A DNA stretch of 19,626 nt from Elusimicrobiaceae bacterium (lineage in GTDB: Bacteria; Elusimicrobiota; Elusimicrobia; Elusimicrobiales; Elusimicrobiaceae): NCBI GenBank assembly GCA_024405075.1, contig JAKSPG010000006.1, forward strand, positions 1 through 19,626, written 5' to 3'. Below the pieces are notes generated by a model that was not told the DNA's origin, did no database searches, and saw only the letters and a list, made by a program, of their open reading frames with translations. The position numbers were made by a program, and so were the translations under genes. Shown here piece after piece: positions 7,678-16,197 of this stretch (position 1 is its first letter; the number at the start of each line of letters is the position of its first letter).

Positions 7678-8637
7678 ATGACAACACCTAATACGATACT
7701 AGTTACCGGAGGGACCGGGTTTTTAGGTTCGCACTTATGCAAACGGCTGATTAAAGAGGGGCATCGTGTTATTTGTGTAGATAATAATTATACCGGCAGT
7801 TTGGATAACGTGCGGGAGTTACTTGATCATCCGAATTTTAAATTTATAGAGCACAACATCATTGAGCCGCTGGCGGTTGATGAAAAATTGGACCAAATTT
7901 ATAACCTGGCCTGCCCGGCTTCCCCGCGCCACTACCAAGGGAAAGCGGCTATTTTTACTACTAAAACGTGCGTGCTGGGTGTGCTGAATATGCTGGAATT
8001 AGCCAAAAAGCACGGAGCGCGCATCTTCCAATCTTCTACTTCCGAAGTGTATGGGGAGCCGGCCGTTCATCCGCAACCCGAAACATACCGCGGTAACGTC
8101 AACCCTATCGGTATCCGTGCTTGCTATGATGAGGGGAAACGCTGTGCGGAAAGTTTACTGTTTGATTACTACCGCGAAGAAGAGGTGGATATTAAAGTCG
8201 TGCGTATTTTTAATACGTACGGCCCTTACATGAACCCGGAAGATGGCCGCGTGGTCAGTAATGTGATTTGCCAAGCGTTGCGCGGGGAAGACATTACCCT
8301 GTATGGAGACGGCACGCAAACGCGTTCGTTCTGCTACGTGGACGATTTAATTGAAGGTTTTATTCGGATGATGGATTCTCCCAAAGGCTTTACGGGCCCT
8401 GTCAATTTGGGTAATCCGGGTGAGTTTTCTATGAACGAACTGGCCCAACTGGTTATTCAAAAAGTGGGGGGCAACCATAAGATTGTTTACCGGCCGCTTC
8501 CCAAAGATGATCCCACGCACCGAAAGCCCGATATCACCCTGGCCAAGGAAAAGTTACATTGGCAGCCGCAAGTCCCTTTATCGCAAGGGTTGGATAAAAC
8601 CATTGCTTATTTTAGACAACATACAGAGGCAAAATAA
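7678..8637 (+). CDS. uxs: UDP-glucuronate decarboxylase (UDP-xylose synthase)
   Basis: A 319-residue extended short-chain dehydrogenase/reductase that oxidises, decarboxylates and re-reduces UDP-glucuronate to give UDP-xylose, using bound NAD. The nucleotide-binding TGGTGFLG is at residues 10-17, the catalytic triad region shows SST (119-121), Y150 and K154 (YDEGK), and the family-typical ACPASPRHYQ, SEVYGEP, IRACYDEGKR, NTYGPYM and GDGTQTRSFCYVDDL are all present. These strings distinguish it from dTDP-glucose dehydratase and GalE. The ribosome site AGAGG lies 5 bases before the ATG. It is the first gene of the operon, although its substrate is made by the product of the next gene; its stop overlaps that gene by one base (TAATG). 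Confidence 0.95.
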   Translation: MTTPNTILVTGGTGFLGSHLCKRLIKEGHRVICVDNNYTGSLDNVRELLDHPNFKFIEHNIIEPLAVDEKLDQIYNLACPASPRHYQGKAAIFTTKTCVLGVLNMLELAKKHGARIFQSSTSEVYGEPAVHPQPETYRGNVNPIGIRACYDEGKRCAESLLFDYYREEEVDIKVVRIFNTYGPYMNPEDGRVVSNVICQALRGEDITLYGDGTQTRSFCYVDDLIEGFIRMMDSPKGFTGPVNLGNPGEFSMNELAQLVIQKVGGNHKIVYRPLPKDDPTHRKPDITLAKEKLHWQPQVPLSQGLDKTIAYFRQHTEAK

Positions 8638-9938
8638 TGAAAGTAGCTATTATCGGTACCGGTTATGTAGGTTTGCCTACGGGGGTAGGGTTGGCCGAAC
8701 TAGGCAACCAGGTTACATGTATTGACCGCGAACCGCGCAAAATTGAAGCACTCAAGGCCGGAAAAATTACCTTGTTTGAAGAAGGACTGGAAGAACTTTT
8801 CCACAAGAATATAAAAGCGGGGCGTATTTGCTTTACGACTTCTATGAAAGAGGGGGTGGAAACGGCTGACCTGGTTATTATTGCTGTGGGTACGCCGCCG
8901 CACCCGATTACCAAAGAGGCGGACATGAAATATATTCACGCTGCCGCCACAGAACTAGCTGAATATTTGCAAGGATATACGGTTATTGCCACCAAAGATG
9001 CCGTGCCGGTAGGAACGGGAGATGATATTGAACAACTCATTTCCAAGAAAAACCCGACGGCAGAGTTTGACGTAGTATCGTTACCGGAATTTTTACGCGA
9101 AGGGTTTGCCGTGCACGATTTCTTCCACCCGGACCGCATTGTGGTGGGGGCCAATACCCAACGTGCCAAAGAAGTCATTGCGGAACTGTACAAGCCGTTT
9201 AAGGGCAAAACAAATATGCTCTTTGTTAAACGCCGCTCCAGCGAAACGATTAAATACGCTTCTAACGCGTTTTTAGCTATTAAAATTCATTACATTAACG
9301 AAATGGCCAACTTCTGCGAGAAAACCGGCGCTGATGTGTACGAAGTAGCCCAAGGTATGGGGCTGGATAGCCGCATCGGGCCGAAATTTTTAAATCCCGG
9401 GCCTGGGTATGGCGGTAGTTGCTTCCCCAAAGATACCAACGCGATGGCCTTTATGGGGCGCGTCAACGGGGTGGAGTTAAGTTTAATTGAAACGGCTATT
9501 AAGGGCAACGCGGTCCGCAAAAAGGAAATGGCCAAGCGGGTGTTGGATAGCGTGGTCAACCAAAAAACACCGAAGATTGCCGTGCTCGGGCTGGCTTTCA
9601 AAGGTGGTACGGATGATTGCCGCGAAAGCCCGGCTATGGAAATTCTGGGTGAAATTTTAGCTGTTCCCGGTCCGCGCGTGACGGTGTACGATCCCAAAGC
9701 GATGGAAAACGCCAAAGCGTTATTGGGTGACAAAGTGCAATATGCACAAGATGCTTACGAAGCAGCCCGCGGGGCCGATGTGGTAGTTATTTTAACGGAG
9801 TGGAACCAGTTCAAAAAGTTGGATTTAGCCAAACTGGCTACCGTGATGCACCACAAACGCATGGTGGACTTGCGCAATACGTTCCGTACGCAGGATGCTA
9901 CGGCTGCCGGGTTTGAGTACGTCGGAGTTGGGAAGTAA
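8637..9938 (+). CDS. ugd: UDP-glucose 6-dehydrogenase
   Basis: A 433-residue NAD-dependent enzyme that performs two oxidations of UDP-glucose to UDP-glucuronate, which feeds the upstream decarboxylase. The Rossmann motif IGTGYVGLPTG is at 6-16; the central domain carries K206 and N210 (IKYASNAFLA); the catalytic cysteine is C262 in PGYGGSCFPKD, with D266 following; the C-terminal UDP-binding domain contains LGLAFKGGTDDCRESPA. Three usually conserved strings differ: STVPVGT reads DAVPVGT (121-127), SNPEFLREG reads SLPEFLREG (148-156) and FKPxTDD reads FKGGTDD. The catalytic residues remain, so activity is expected. The ribosome site AGAGG lies inside the end of uxs, and both neighbours are joined by one-base TAATG overlaps. 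Confidence 0.96.
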   Translation: MKVAIIGTGYVGLPTGVGLAELGNQVTCIDREPRKIEALKAGKITLFEEGLEELFHKNIKAGRICFTTSMKEGVETADLVIIAVGTPPHPITKEADMKYIHAAATELAEYLQGYTVIATKDAVPVGTGDDIEQLISKKNPTAEFDVVSLPEFLREGFAVHDFFHPDRIVVGANTQRAKEVIAELYKPFKGKTNMLFVKRRSSETIKYASNAFLAIKIHYINEMANFCEKTGADVYEVAQGMGLDSRIGPKFLNPGPGYGGSCFPKDTNAMAFMGRVNGVELSLIETAIKGNAVRKKEMAKRVLDSVVNQKTPKIAVLGLAFKGGTDDCRESPAMEILGEILAVPGPRVTVYDPKAMENAKALLGDKVQYAQDAYEAARGADVVVILTEWNQFKKLDLAKLATVMHHKRMVDLRNTFRTQDATAAGFEYVGVGK

Positions 9939-10912
9939 TGAAACGGGTACTTGTTATGGGCGGGGCCGGGTACATCGGCTCGCATACGGTCCAACACTTG
10001 TTAAATAACGGCTACGAAGTAGTTGTGGCTGATAACCTAATCTATGGTCACCGTGAAGCGGTGGACCCGCGCGCGACATTTGTGCGCGCGGACTTGTTGG
10101 AACCGGCTTCGCTGGCACAAGTATTTAAACAATATCCGGTGGACGCAGTGGTTCATTTTGCGGCGTTTGCCTATGTAGGGGAAAGTGTAACCGCACCGGA
10201 AAAATATTACTTTAACAATGTGATCGGTACGATAAATTTACTGCATGCGATGCTGGTACACGGCGTTAAGAAAATTGTTTTCTCCAGCACATGTGCTACG
10301 TATGGCGAGCCACATTACACGCCGATTGACGAGAAACATCCGCAAAATCCCATTAACCCTTACGGCCGTACGAAACTGATGATTGAGCAAATTTTTGCCG
10401 ATTACCGGCGTGCTTACGGATTAAAACATATTGCGTTGCGGTACTTCAATGCGGCAGGCGCGGCGGCAGACGGTTCCATTGGCGAGAGCCACACGCCCGA
10501 AACCCATTTAATTCCGCTCGTGTTGCAAGCTATTCGCGGGGAGCGGCCCGAGATTAGCGTATTCGGTACCGATTACGACACGCCCGACGGTACGTGTGTC
10601 CGCGATTATATCCACGTGGAAGATTTAGCCCTGGCGCACCGCCTGGCACTGGAAAAGTTGGAGGAGTACAGCGGGTGTATCAATTTAGGTACGGGCCTTG
10701 GCAGCAGCGTGAAAGAAATTATCCGTGCAGCCGAAAAAGTAAGCGGTCGTGCATGTCCTGTTAAATATGCACCACGCCGCGCAGGCGACCCGGCCCAACT
10801 GTTTGCCGATAACAAAAAGGCCCAAGAAATTTTGGGTTGGCAACCGCGCTATACAGATATTGCGGAAATTATCCGCACGGCCTGGAATTGGGAGCAAAAT
10901 AGGAGATATTAA
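9938..10912 (+). CDS. galE: UDP-glucose 4-epimerase
   Basis: A 324-residue short-chain dehydrogenase family epimerase interconverting UDP-glucose and UDP-galactose in the cytoplasm with tightly bound NAD. Visible motifs: GGAGYIGSH (8-16), DNLIYGH, HFAAFAYVGESV, SSTCATYGEP (116-125), the catalytic Y142 and K146 in NPYGRTK, LRYFNAAGA, and DGTCVRDYIHVEDLA. The last two are typical of true GalE rather than a dehydratase. Length is close to the usual 330-340 residues. It provides UDP-galactopyranose for the mutase encoded next. Both ends are one-base TAATG overlaps, so translational coupling with neighbours is likely. Confidence 0.95.
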   Translation: MKRVLVMGGAGYIGSHTVQHLLNNGYEVVVADNLIYGHREAVDPRATFVRADLLEPASLAQVFKQYPVDAVVHFAAFAYVGESVTAPEKYYFNNVIGTINLLHAMLVHGVKKIVFSSTCATYGEPHYTPIDEKHPQNPINPYGRTKLMIEQIFADYRRAYGLKHIALRYFNAAGAAADGSIGESHTPETHLIPLVLQAIRGERPEISVFGTDYDTPDGTCVRDYIHVEDLALAHRLALEKLEEYSGCINLGTGLGSSVKEIIRAAEKVSGRACPVKYAPRRAGDPAQLFADNKKAQEILGWQPRYTDIAEIIRTAWNWEQNRRY

Positions 10913-12036
10913 TGCGTAGCGTAAAAAATTTAATTGTGGGGTGCGGGTTGTCCGGGGCGGTAGTAGCGCAGCGGCTGGCTTTGCAAAAAAACGAGGAAGT
11001 GTTGGTAATCGATCGCCGATCTCATATCGGCGGAAATATTTTTGACGCCAAGGACCCGGCTACCGGCATTACCGTGCACCGTTACGGTCCGCATGCTTTC
11101 CATACGAACAGTAAGGAAGTGTGGGATTATTTAAGCCAATTCACACAATGGCACCGGTTTATGCACCGGGTAAAAGCCGTCATAGACGGGCGTGAAGTAA
11201 TTATCCCTTTTAATTTGGATAGTTTGTACCAGGTTTTTCCGCAAACGCTGGCCGAAAAATTAGAAGTAAAATTACTGGAAAAATTCGGTTTCAACCAAAA
11301 AGTACCGATATTAGAACTGCGTAACGCGCATGATAAGGATTTGGATTTTTTGGCACAGTATGTGTACGAAAAAGTTTTCCTGGGCTATACCACCAAACAA
11401 TGGGGTGTCAAACCGGAAGAGTTGGATCCGTCCGTCAGTGCTCGTGTGCCGGTGTATATCGGCCGGGACGACCGCTACTTCCAGGATACCTATCAGGCCA
11501 TTCCGCAAGACGGCTACACGACCTTGGTTAAAAATATGTTGTCTCACCCTAAAATCCACGTGGAGCTCAATACTGATTTTAAAACCGTGAAAGATAAAAT
11601 TAACTATGAGCGGTTGTTTTTTACCGGGGCTATTGACGAGTTTTTTGATTACGAACTGGGCCGCTTGCCCTATCGCAGTTTGGACCTTGTGTTCCGAACG
11701 CACAACATGCCTTATTTGCAATCCGGTCCGCAAATTAACTATCCGGAAAATTACGATTATACCCGTTCTACCGAGTACAAGTATTTCTTGGATGAAAAGT
11801 CGGATAAAACGGTAGTTTCTTATGAGTATTCCTGCCCGTTTGAAGAAGGCAAAAACGAACGGTATTACCCTATCCCCGATGGTAAAAATGCCGCTTTGTA
11901 TACCAAGTACGCAGCCAAAGCTCGTGCGCTTAAAAACGTATGGTTTTTGGGCCGTTTGGGAGATTATAAATACTACAACATGGACCAAACCGTCCTACGC
12001 GCACTAAAATTAGTTGAACAGATTGAGGGTGTTTAA
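10912..12036 (+). CDS. glf: UDP-galactopyranose mutase
   Basis: A 374-residue FAD-dependent enzyme that contracts the ring of UDP-galactopyranose to UDP-galactofuranose, acting only when the flavin is reduced. The dinucleotide motif is VGCGLSGAVVA near residues 9-19, followed by the acidic VIDRRSHIGGN. Family strings include RYGPHAFHT, FLGYTTKQWG, PVYIGRDDRYF, FTGAIDEFFDY, LPYRSLDL and the C-terminal FLGRLGDYKYYNMDQ. The length is typical for bacterial Glf. A good AGGAGAT ribosome site lies 6 bases before the ATG inside galE. Its presence right after galE strongly suggests that galactofuranose is built into the glycan made by this locus. Confidence 0.96.
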   Translation: MRSVKNLIVGCGLSGAVVAQRLALQKNEEVLVIDRRSHIGGNIFDAKDPATGITVHRYGPHAFHTNSKEVWDYLSQFTQWHRFMHRVKAVIDGREVIIPFNLDSLYQVFPQTLAEKLEVKLLEKFGFNQKVPILELRNAHDKDLDFLAQYVYEKVFLGYTTKQWGVKPEELDPSVSARVPVYIGRDDRYFQDTYQAIPQDGYTTLVKNMLSHPKIHVELNTDFKTVKDKINYERLFFTGAIDEFFDYELGRLPYRSLDLVFRTHNMPYLQSGPQINYPENYDYTRSTEYKYFLDEKSDKTVVSYEYSCPFEEGKNERYYPIPDGKNAALYTKYAAKARALKNVWFLGRLGDYKYYNMDQTVLRALKLVEQIEGV

Positions 12037-12038
12037 AA

Positions 12039-13283
12039 ATGACAAAAAAATTAGTAGTTGTTTCCGATATTGGTTATTTCCCGGATAGTTTGATTTGGTT
12101 TAAAGAACAAGGTTTTGACCTCTATTATGTGGAATTAAAACATATTTACGGCCATTTGGTGGATTCGCGCAGCATGTTCAGATGTATGGGGGCTAAGTGG
12201 GTCCATGTCAACGAATTGGATAAATTGTATGAACAATTAGATCAAGACACCTTAGTTATTTCTGGCCCTACCTTTGCCGGTAGTGTGCCGACAGTAGCGG
12301 GAAGCGTTTTTGATTTGGAAAAGGGCGAGCCATATTGTCCGGTAACTATGGAGCGTATGGAAACCGTTTATACGCTGTCCAAATATAACCACGACCACAA
12401 ATGCGGGGCTAAATTTGTGCTGTTTTTCAACGGTGATACCGGTTTCGGAAGCCAAAGAATGGTAGATTTTTTCAATGAAAAAATCCAATACATAGATGTT
12501 TTAATGTTTGACAACGATTTGCTACGTGAAATGGTGTTGCAGAACAGCCAAGTGGCCCGCACGAAACAAACTTTAATCGGGTGGTTGGAAACCCCGTTAA
12601 AACGGCATGTCATTCATCAAACGAAAAAACCCAAACATGAAATCCTTTCTCTAGGACGTTGCTTATCTGCTTTGGAAGTGATGAAATATAATAAAATTCG
12701 TTTGCCTATTATTTATTTCCCATTTCCAAATCCACGCCCCAAACTAAAAGATTTAATACGGTACATGAAAAATAAAGCACGCGGATTGCGGTTGTCTTAC
12801 AAGTTAACCGGGTTAGCGGGTTCTATGAAGAAACTAAAAAGACATCGCCAGGCTTTCTTGGACCTTGAATCGGACCGGGCCTTTGGCCTTTCGCATATGC
12901 ACGATGTGTTCATTGGAGGCGTTGAACGTTTTCAAAAAGACAGAGCTTATTATTTATCTGCCGAAGGGAATTTGGTCGCCCAATGTGCCAATACGCCAAA
13001 GGAATTATATTACCCATTTGTAAACAACCCCAACAAAGAAGCTTGTTACTTGATGTACGGTATTATTCCGTTAATCTCTCACGCGGAAAATAATTATTAC
13101 AAAACTTTACTGGAAAAGAAAATGGCTATTTTAATCCGGGAAAGACAGGATTTTTACAACGCGTTAGCCATGTCCGATGCGGAAATTCAACAGTATCGCG
13201 ATAATATTTATGCCAACCGTGATTTGTTTACTTTTGATCACGTTGGGGAGATGTTGGTGGATGTGTTGAATAAAAGAATGTAA
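12039..13283 (+). CDS. Probable GT-B-like glycosyltransferase of unknown specificity
   Basis: A 414-residue cytoplasmic protein with no signal peptide. I do not recognise a named family. The N-terminus (KLVVVSDIGYFPDSL) and a second beta-strand-like start at 202 (EILSLGRCLSALE) look like two Rossmann-like halves. A C-terminal stretch, 337-360 (YLMYGIIPLI then an Asn/Tyr/Lys-rich helix), resembles the donor-side region of GT-B enzymes. A basic, Lys/Arg-rich segment spans about 234-272 and could contact membrane lipid. Context supports the call: it starts 2 bases after glf with a GAGGGTG ribosome site and precedes a DUF4422 gene. By position a galactofuranosyl- or xylosyl-transferase role is possible but is only inference. 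The gene is AT-richer than the four before it, as is common for glycosyltransferases in glycan loci. Confidence 0.65.
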   Translation: MTKKLVVVSDIGYFPDSLIWFKEQGFDLYYVELKHIYGHLVDSRSMFRCMGAKWVHVNELDKLYEQLDQDTLVISGPTFAGSVPTVAGSVFDLEKGEPYCPVTMERMETVYTLSKYNHDHKCGAKFVLFFNGDTGFGSQRMVDFFNEKIQYIDVLMFDNDLLREMVLQNSQVARTKQTLIGWLETPLKRHVIHQTKKPKHEILSLGRCLSALEVMKYNKIRLPIIYFPFPNPRPKLKDLIRYMKNKARGLRLSYKLTGLAGSMKKLKRHRQAFLDLESDRAFGLSHMHDVFIGGVERFQKDRAYYLSAEGNLVAQCANTPKELYYPFVNNPNKEACYLMYGIIPLISHAENNYYKTLLEKKMAILIRERQDFYNALAMSDAEIQQYRDNIYANRDLFTFDHVGEMLVDVLNKRM

Positions 13284-13365
13284 ATTACCGTGATGATGTA
13301 GATGTACCAGATATTTTGTTTAATTAAAGTTACAACAGCAATTTCACTTGGGTACACAGGTGTGC

Positions 13366-14298
13366 ATGAAAGATAAATTGAAATACGTCCAAAAAAACAA
13401 GATAACACCTAGTATTAAAATTCTGGTTTGTTATCACAAGCCAGCGAGGTTGTATAAGAGCGATGTCTTTGTGCCGATACACGCCGGAAGGGCATTAGCC
13501 AAGCAAAGTGGGATATTGAGCTCCGCAGAACAGAATTGGATGACAACTCATCTAATTGGGGATGATACCGGGGAAAATATCTCTAATTTGAATTCGCATT
13601 TTGGTGAATTGACAGCCATTTATTGGGCGTGGAAAAACTATGATAAGCTAGGGAATCCGGACTATATCGGTTTGGAGCATTACCGTAGAGTGTTTTTCCC
13701 TGCAGATATCTGCGTAGCGGTACATTATGATATCACAGCTCCGCTTATACATATTTCCCCGCAAGAAACCATTGCCCAGCAATTTGTGCAAGGGCACAAC
13801 TCCGATGATTTGTTTACTGCGCTTGATTTGTTGGCCAAAAAACACCCTGTTTACACTGAAACTATCCAAAAATATCTTGACCAACATAACAGTTATTTTT
13901 TCAATATGTTCATCATGAAGAAAGAACTATTTTTTGAGTATTGCTCGGTGTTATTCCCTACTCTATTGGAGACTCATGCTCATATAGACTACAGCTGTTA
14001 TACGGCATACAACCAGCGCATGCCTGGGTTCATTGGGGAACGCTTGACGCATTTATTTGTTGCCCAAAAGGCCTCTTCTTGCAAGATCCACTCCTGTCGG
14101 GTAGTTTTTCAAGAAACGCCCCCTTCGGATGTTTCCGCTTGTGGGCTTGGAGGAACAATAGTTAGATTGGGCTTGTTGTTTCAGGGATGCCGTTGTCATC
14201 TGCTAAGTTGGTTGACATGGGGGCGCACCCGCAAATATTACCAGGCAAAACAACAAAATTATTATGCCCGTTGGAGCACGCCGCGTTTAGGACACTAA
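13366..14298 (+). CDS. DUF4422 family glycosyltransferase
   Basis: From ATG 13366 the protein has 310 residues. Hallmarks of the DUF4422 family are in order: YHKPARLYKSD (23-33), FVPIHAGRALA (35-45), GDDTGENIS (65-73), ELTAIYWAWKN (81-91), YIGLEHYRR (100-108), FFNMFIMKK (178-186) and GFIGERL (221-227). Members occur in capsule and O-antigen loci and are treated as glycosyltransferases; donor and acceptor are unknown. The frame is open back to a TTG at 13348, but that has no ribosome site, while AGGTG lies just before 13366, albeit only 3 bases away. The tail beyond residue 235 is Cys- and Arg-containing and less familiar. The 82-base gap before it holds no recognisable signal. Confidence 0.82.
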   Translation: MKDKLKYVQKNKITPSIKILVCYHKPARLYKSDVFVPIHAGRALAKQSGILSSAEQNWMTTHLIGDDTGENISNLNSHFGELTAIYWAWKNYDKLGNPDYIGLEHYRRVFFPADICVAVHYDITAPLIHISPQETIAQQFVQGHNSDDLFTALDLLAKKHPVYTETIQKYLDQHNSYFFNMFIMKKELFFEYCSVLFPTLLETHAHIDYSCYTAYNQRMPGFIGERLTHLFVAQKASSCKIHSCRVVFQETPPSDVSACGLGGTIVRLGLLFQGCRCHLLSWLTWGRTRKYYQAKQQNYYARWSTPRLGH

Positions 14299-14310
14299 AA
14301 AGGAATTTTC

Positions 14311-14394
14311 ATGGAGTATATAATTTTTTGTCGTGTTTTTGGTGAATGCTGCTGTCGGCAAAAGTATGCAGGCCCAATATGGTATTTTGTATAA
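14311..14394 (+). CDS. Small ORF, 27 residues, Cys-rich, uncertain
   Basis: A short frame begins 12 bases after the DUF4422 stop with a good AAGGAA ribosome site 5 bases before its ATG. The product is hydrophobic at the N-terminus (MEYIIFCRVF) and carries four cysteines, three of them consecutive. It may be a genuine small protein, a remnant of a lost glycosyltransferase gene, or chance. The remaining 42 bases to the exporter gene include a TACAAT sequence (14420-14425). Confidence 0.25.
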   Translation: MEYIIFCRVFGECCCRQKYAGPIWYFV

Positions 14395-14436
14395 CAAAAT
14401 AGAGTCATGTCTTTAAAATTACAATGTCAGTAGATT

Positions 14437-16197
14437 ATGAAAAAATTGCTTAACCAAAACTTATTAGTTAAAAATTTCCGCCGGATGTGGCCGTATATAA
14501 AACCCTATTGGTTTCGTGCCGGCTTGGGGGTGGCACTGACGGTTCCCGTAGGCGCGTTGGACGGTGCGGTGGCGATGTTCTTAAAGCCATTTATGGATAA
14601 AGTCATGGTGGATAAACAACCACATTTTTCCGCGTTGATTCCATTTTTGATTGTTGGTTTTACAACCCTGCAGGGGATCTTGTTGTACTCGTCCAACTAC
14701 CTCAATACGTGGGTGGGTCAAAAAATTACTATTGGCGTTAAGCGCAAATTGTATGCCAAATTGCTTTCTATGGACACTTCGTACTTTGATACGAATACGT
14801 CCGGGATGATTCTGTTCCGCTATTCCAACGATGCGGAAATGGCTTCCACGGGGCTGGTAGATAATTTAAAAAAATTCCTGTCTAAGACGTTTTCCTCTCT
14901 TTCGCTAATCTGTGTGCTTATTTATAACTCCTGGCAACTTTCCATTATTGCCATTGCGGTGCTGGTCGTGTTTGTGTACCCCATGGCCAAAGTGCGTAAA
15001 AAAATGAAGGAAATTTTGGAACGTACCGTTGGGAATTTATCGTACGTAATGACCATTTATAACGAAACGTTCTCCGGCAATAAAACCATTCGCTCTTTTA
15101 CGCTGGAAGATACTTTCCAGGACCGTTTCCGCCAAGCTACAGACCTCACTTTTGCACTGGCGATGAAAATGGTTAAAGGGACAAACTGGCTTTCCCCGGT
15201 GATGCATATTTTGATGTCTATCGGTATTGCGTTAGTGATTGGGCTGGGGAGTTATTTAATCGTCAGCGGACGAATTACCAGCGGTAACTTCGTGGCGTTT
15301 ATTGCTGCGCTGATGATGTTATATTCCCCGTTAAAGGGGGTGGGCAATAACTACGTAGCCATTCAAAACTCGTTTTTGGCCATAGACCGTATTTTTGATA
15401 TTTTGGACTTACAACCCAACATGAAGGACCACCCGGATGCCAAAGTGCTTACCGAAGTGCGCAAGAATATTGTGTTTGAACATGTCCACTTTTCGTATGT
15501 GCCCGGGCATGAGGTGTTGCACGATATCAATTTGGAAATCCCGGTTGGCAGCACAGTGGCCTTGGTGGGCAATTCCGGCGGTGGGAAAACAACCATTTCC
15601 GCCCTATTGCCCCGCTTATACGATATCCACAAAGGCAGCATTAAAATAGACGGTACCGATATCAAAAATATCACCCAACAATCGTTGCGGCGGCAAATTG
15701 CCATGGTGTTCCAGGATAACTTTTTGTTTTCCGGCACGATACGGGAAAATATTTTGTTAGGTAATGCCAACGCTTCCGAAGAAGTAATGTGGCAGGCCCT
15801 CACAAATGCCTGTTTGGACGAATTCGTTCGGCAGTTGCCCCAGCAGTTAGATACCCAAATCGGCGAGCGCGGTATTTTGCTCTCCGGCGGTCAAAAACAA
15901 CGCTTGGCTATTGCGCGTGCATTTGTCAAAAATGCCCCGGTAGTTATTTTGGACGAAGCCACCAGCGCGTTGGACAATAAGTCCGAACGGGTAGTGCAAG
16001 AGGCGTTGGATAATTTAATGAAAAACCGCACCGTTATTGTGATCGCCCACCGCTTAAGCACCATTCAAAATGCGGATAAAATTGTTGTCATTAACGACGG
16101 ATGCATTGCGGAAGAAGGCATCCATGCGGACTTGCTCAAACGTAACGGCGCTTACGCTGCGTTATACTCCATGCAATTCAAACCGGTTTCCGCTTAA
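14437..16197 (+). CDS. msbA: MsbA-type ABC exporter (half-transporter with fused ATPase)
   Basis: A 586-residue homodimerising ABC transporter. The N-terminal half (about 20-315) holds the six membrane helices. The ATPase half has Walker A GNSGGGKT (378-385, K384), a Q-loop in VFQDN (424-428), signature LSGGQKQRLAIARA (482-495), Walker B VVILDEATSALDN with catalytic E507, and the H-loop H538 in VIAHRLST. Length and layout fit MsbA, the lipid A-core flippase of the inner membrane. Because it follows glycan genes it could instead flip a lipid-linked oligosaccharide, as PglK does. No Shine-Dalgarno precedes the ATG; a TACAAT lies 11 bases upstream, so an internal promoter with a very short leader is possible. 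No terminator follows it clearly. Confidence 0.9.
   Translation: MKKLLNQNLLVKNFRRMWPYIKPYWFRAGLGVALTVPVGALDGAVAMFLKPFMDKVMVDKQPHFSALIPFLIVGFTTLQGILLYSSNYLNTWVGQKITIGVKRKLYAKLLSMDTSYFDTNTSGMILFRYSNDAEMASTGLVDNLKKFLSKTFSSLSLICVLIYNSWQLSIIAIAVLVVFVYPMAKVRKKMKEILERTVGNLSYVMTIYNETFSGNKTIRSFTLEDTFQDRFRQATDLTFALAMKMVKGTNWLSPVMHILMSIGIALVIGLGSYLIVSGRITSGNFVAFIAALMMLYSPLKGVGNNYVAIQNSFLAIDRIFDILDLQPNMKDHPDAKVLTEVRKNIVFEHVHFSYVPGHEVLHDINLEIPVGSTVALVGNSGGGKTTISALLPRLYDIHKGSIKIDGTDIKNITQQSLRRQIAMVFQDNFLFSGTIRENILLGNANASEEVMWQALTNACLDEFVRQLPQQLDTQIGERGILLSGGQKQRLAIARAFVKNAPVVILDEATSALDNKSERVVQEALDNLMKNRTVIVIAHRLSTIQNADKIVVINDGCIAEEGIHADLLKRNGAYAALYSMQFKPVSA

Noticed and set aside
9290..9733. 147-codon minus frame inside ugd, and other long frames opposite galE, nfo and msbA
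   Set aside because: All lie opposite genes with clear conserved motifs and lack ribosome sites or recognisable products.
11311..11988. 225-codon open frame on the minus strand inside glf
   Set aside because: Glf on the plus strand has complete family motifs; the antisense frame is a shadow produced by its codon use.
13348..13365. TTG or GTG starts for the DUF4422 gene at 13348 or 13360
   Set aside because: No ribosome site precedes them; ATG at 13366 has AGGTG just upstream, though closely spaced.
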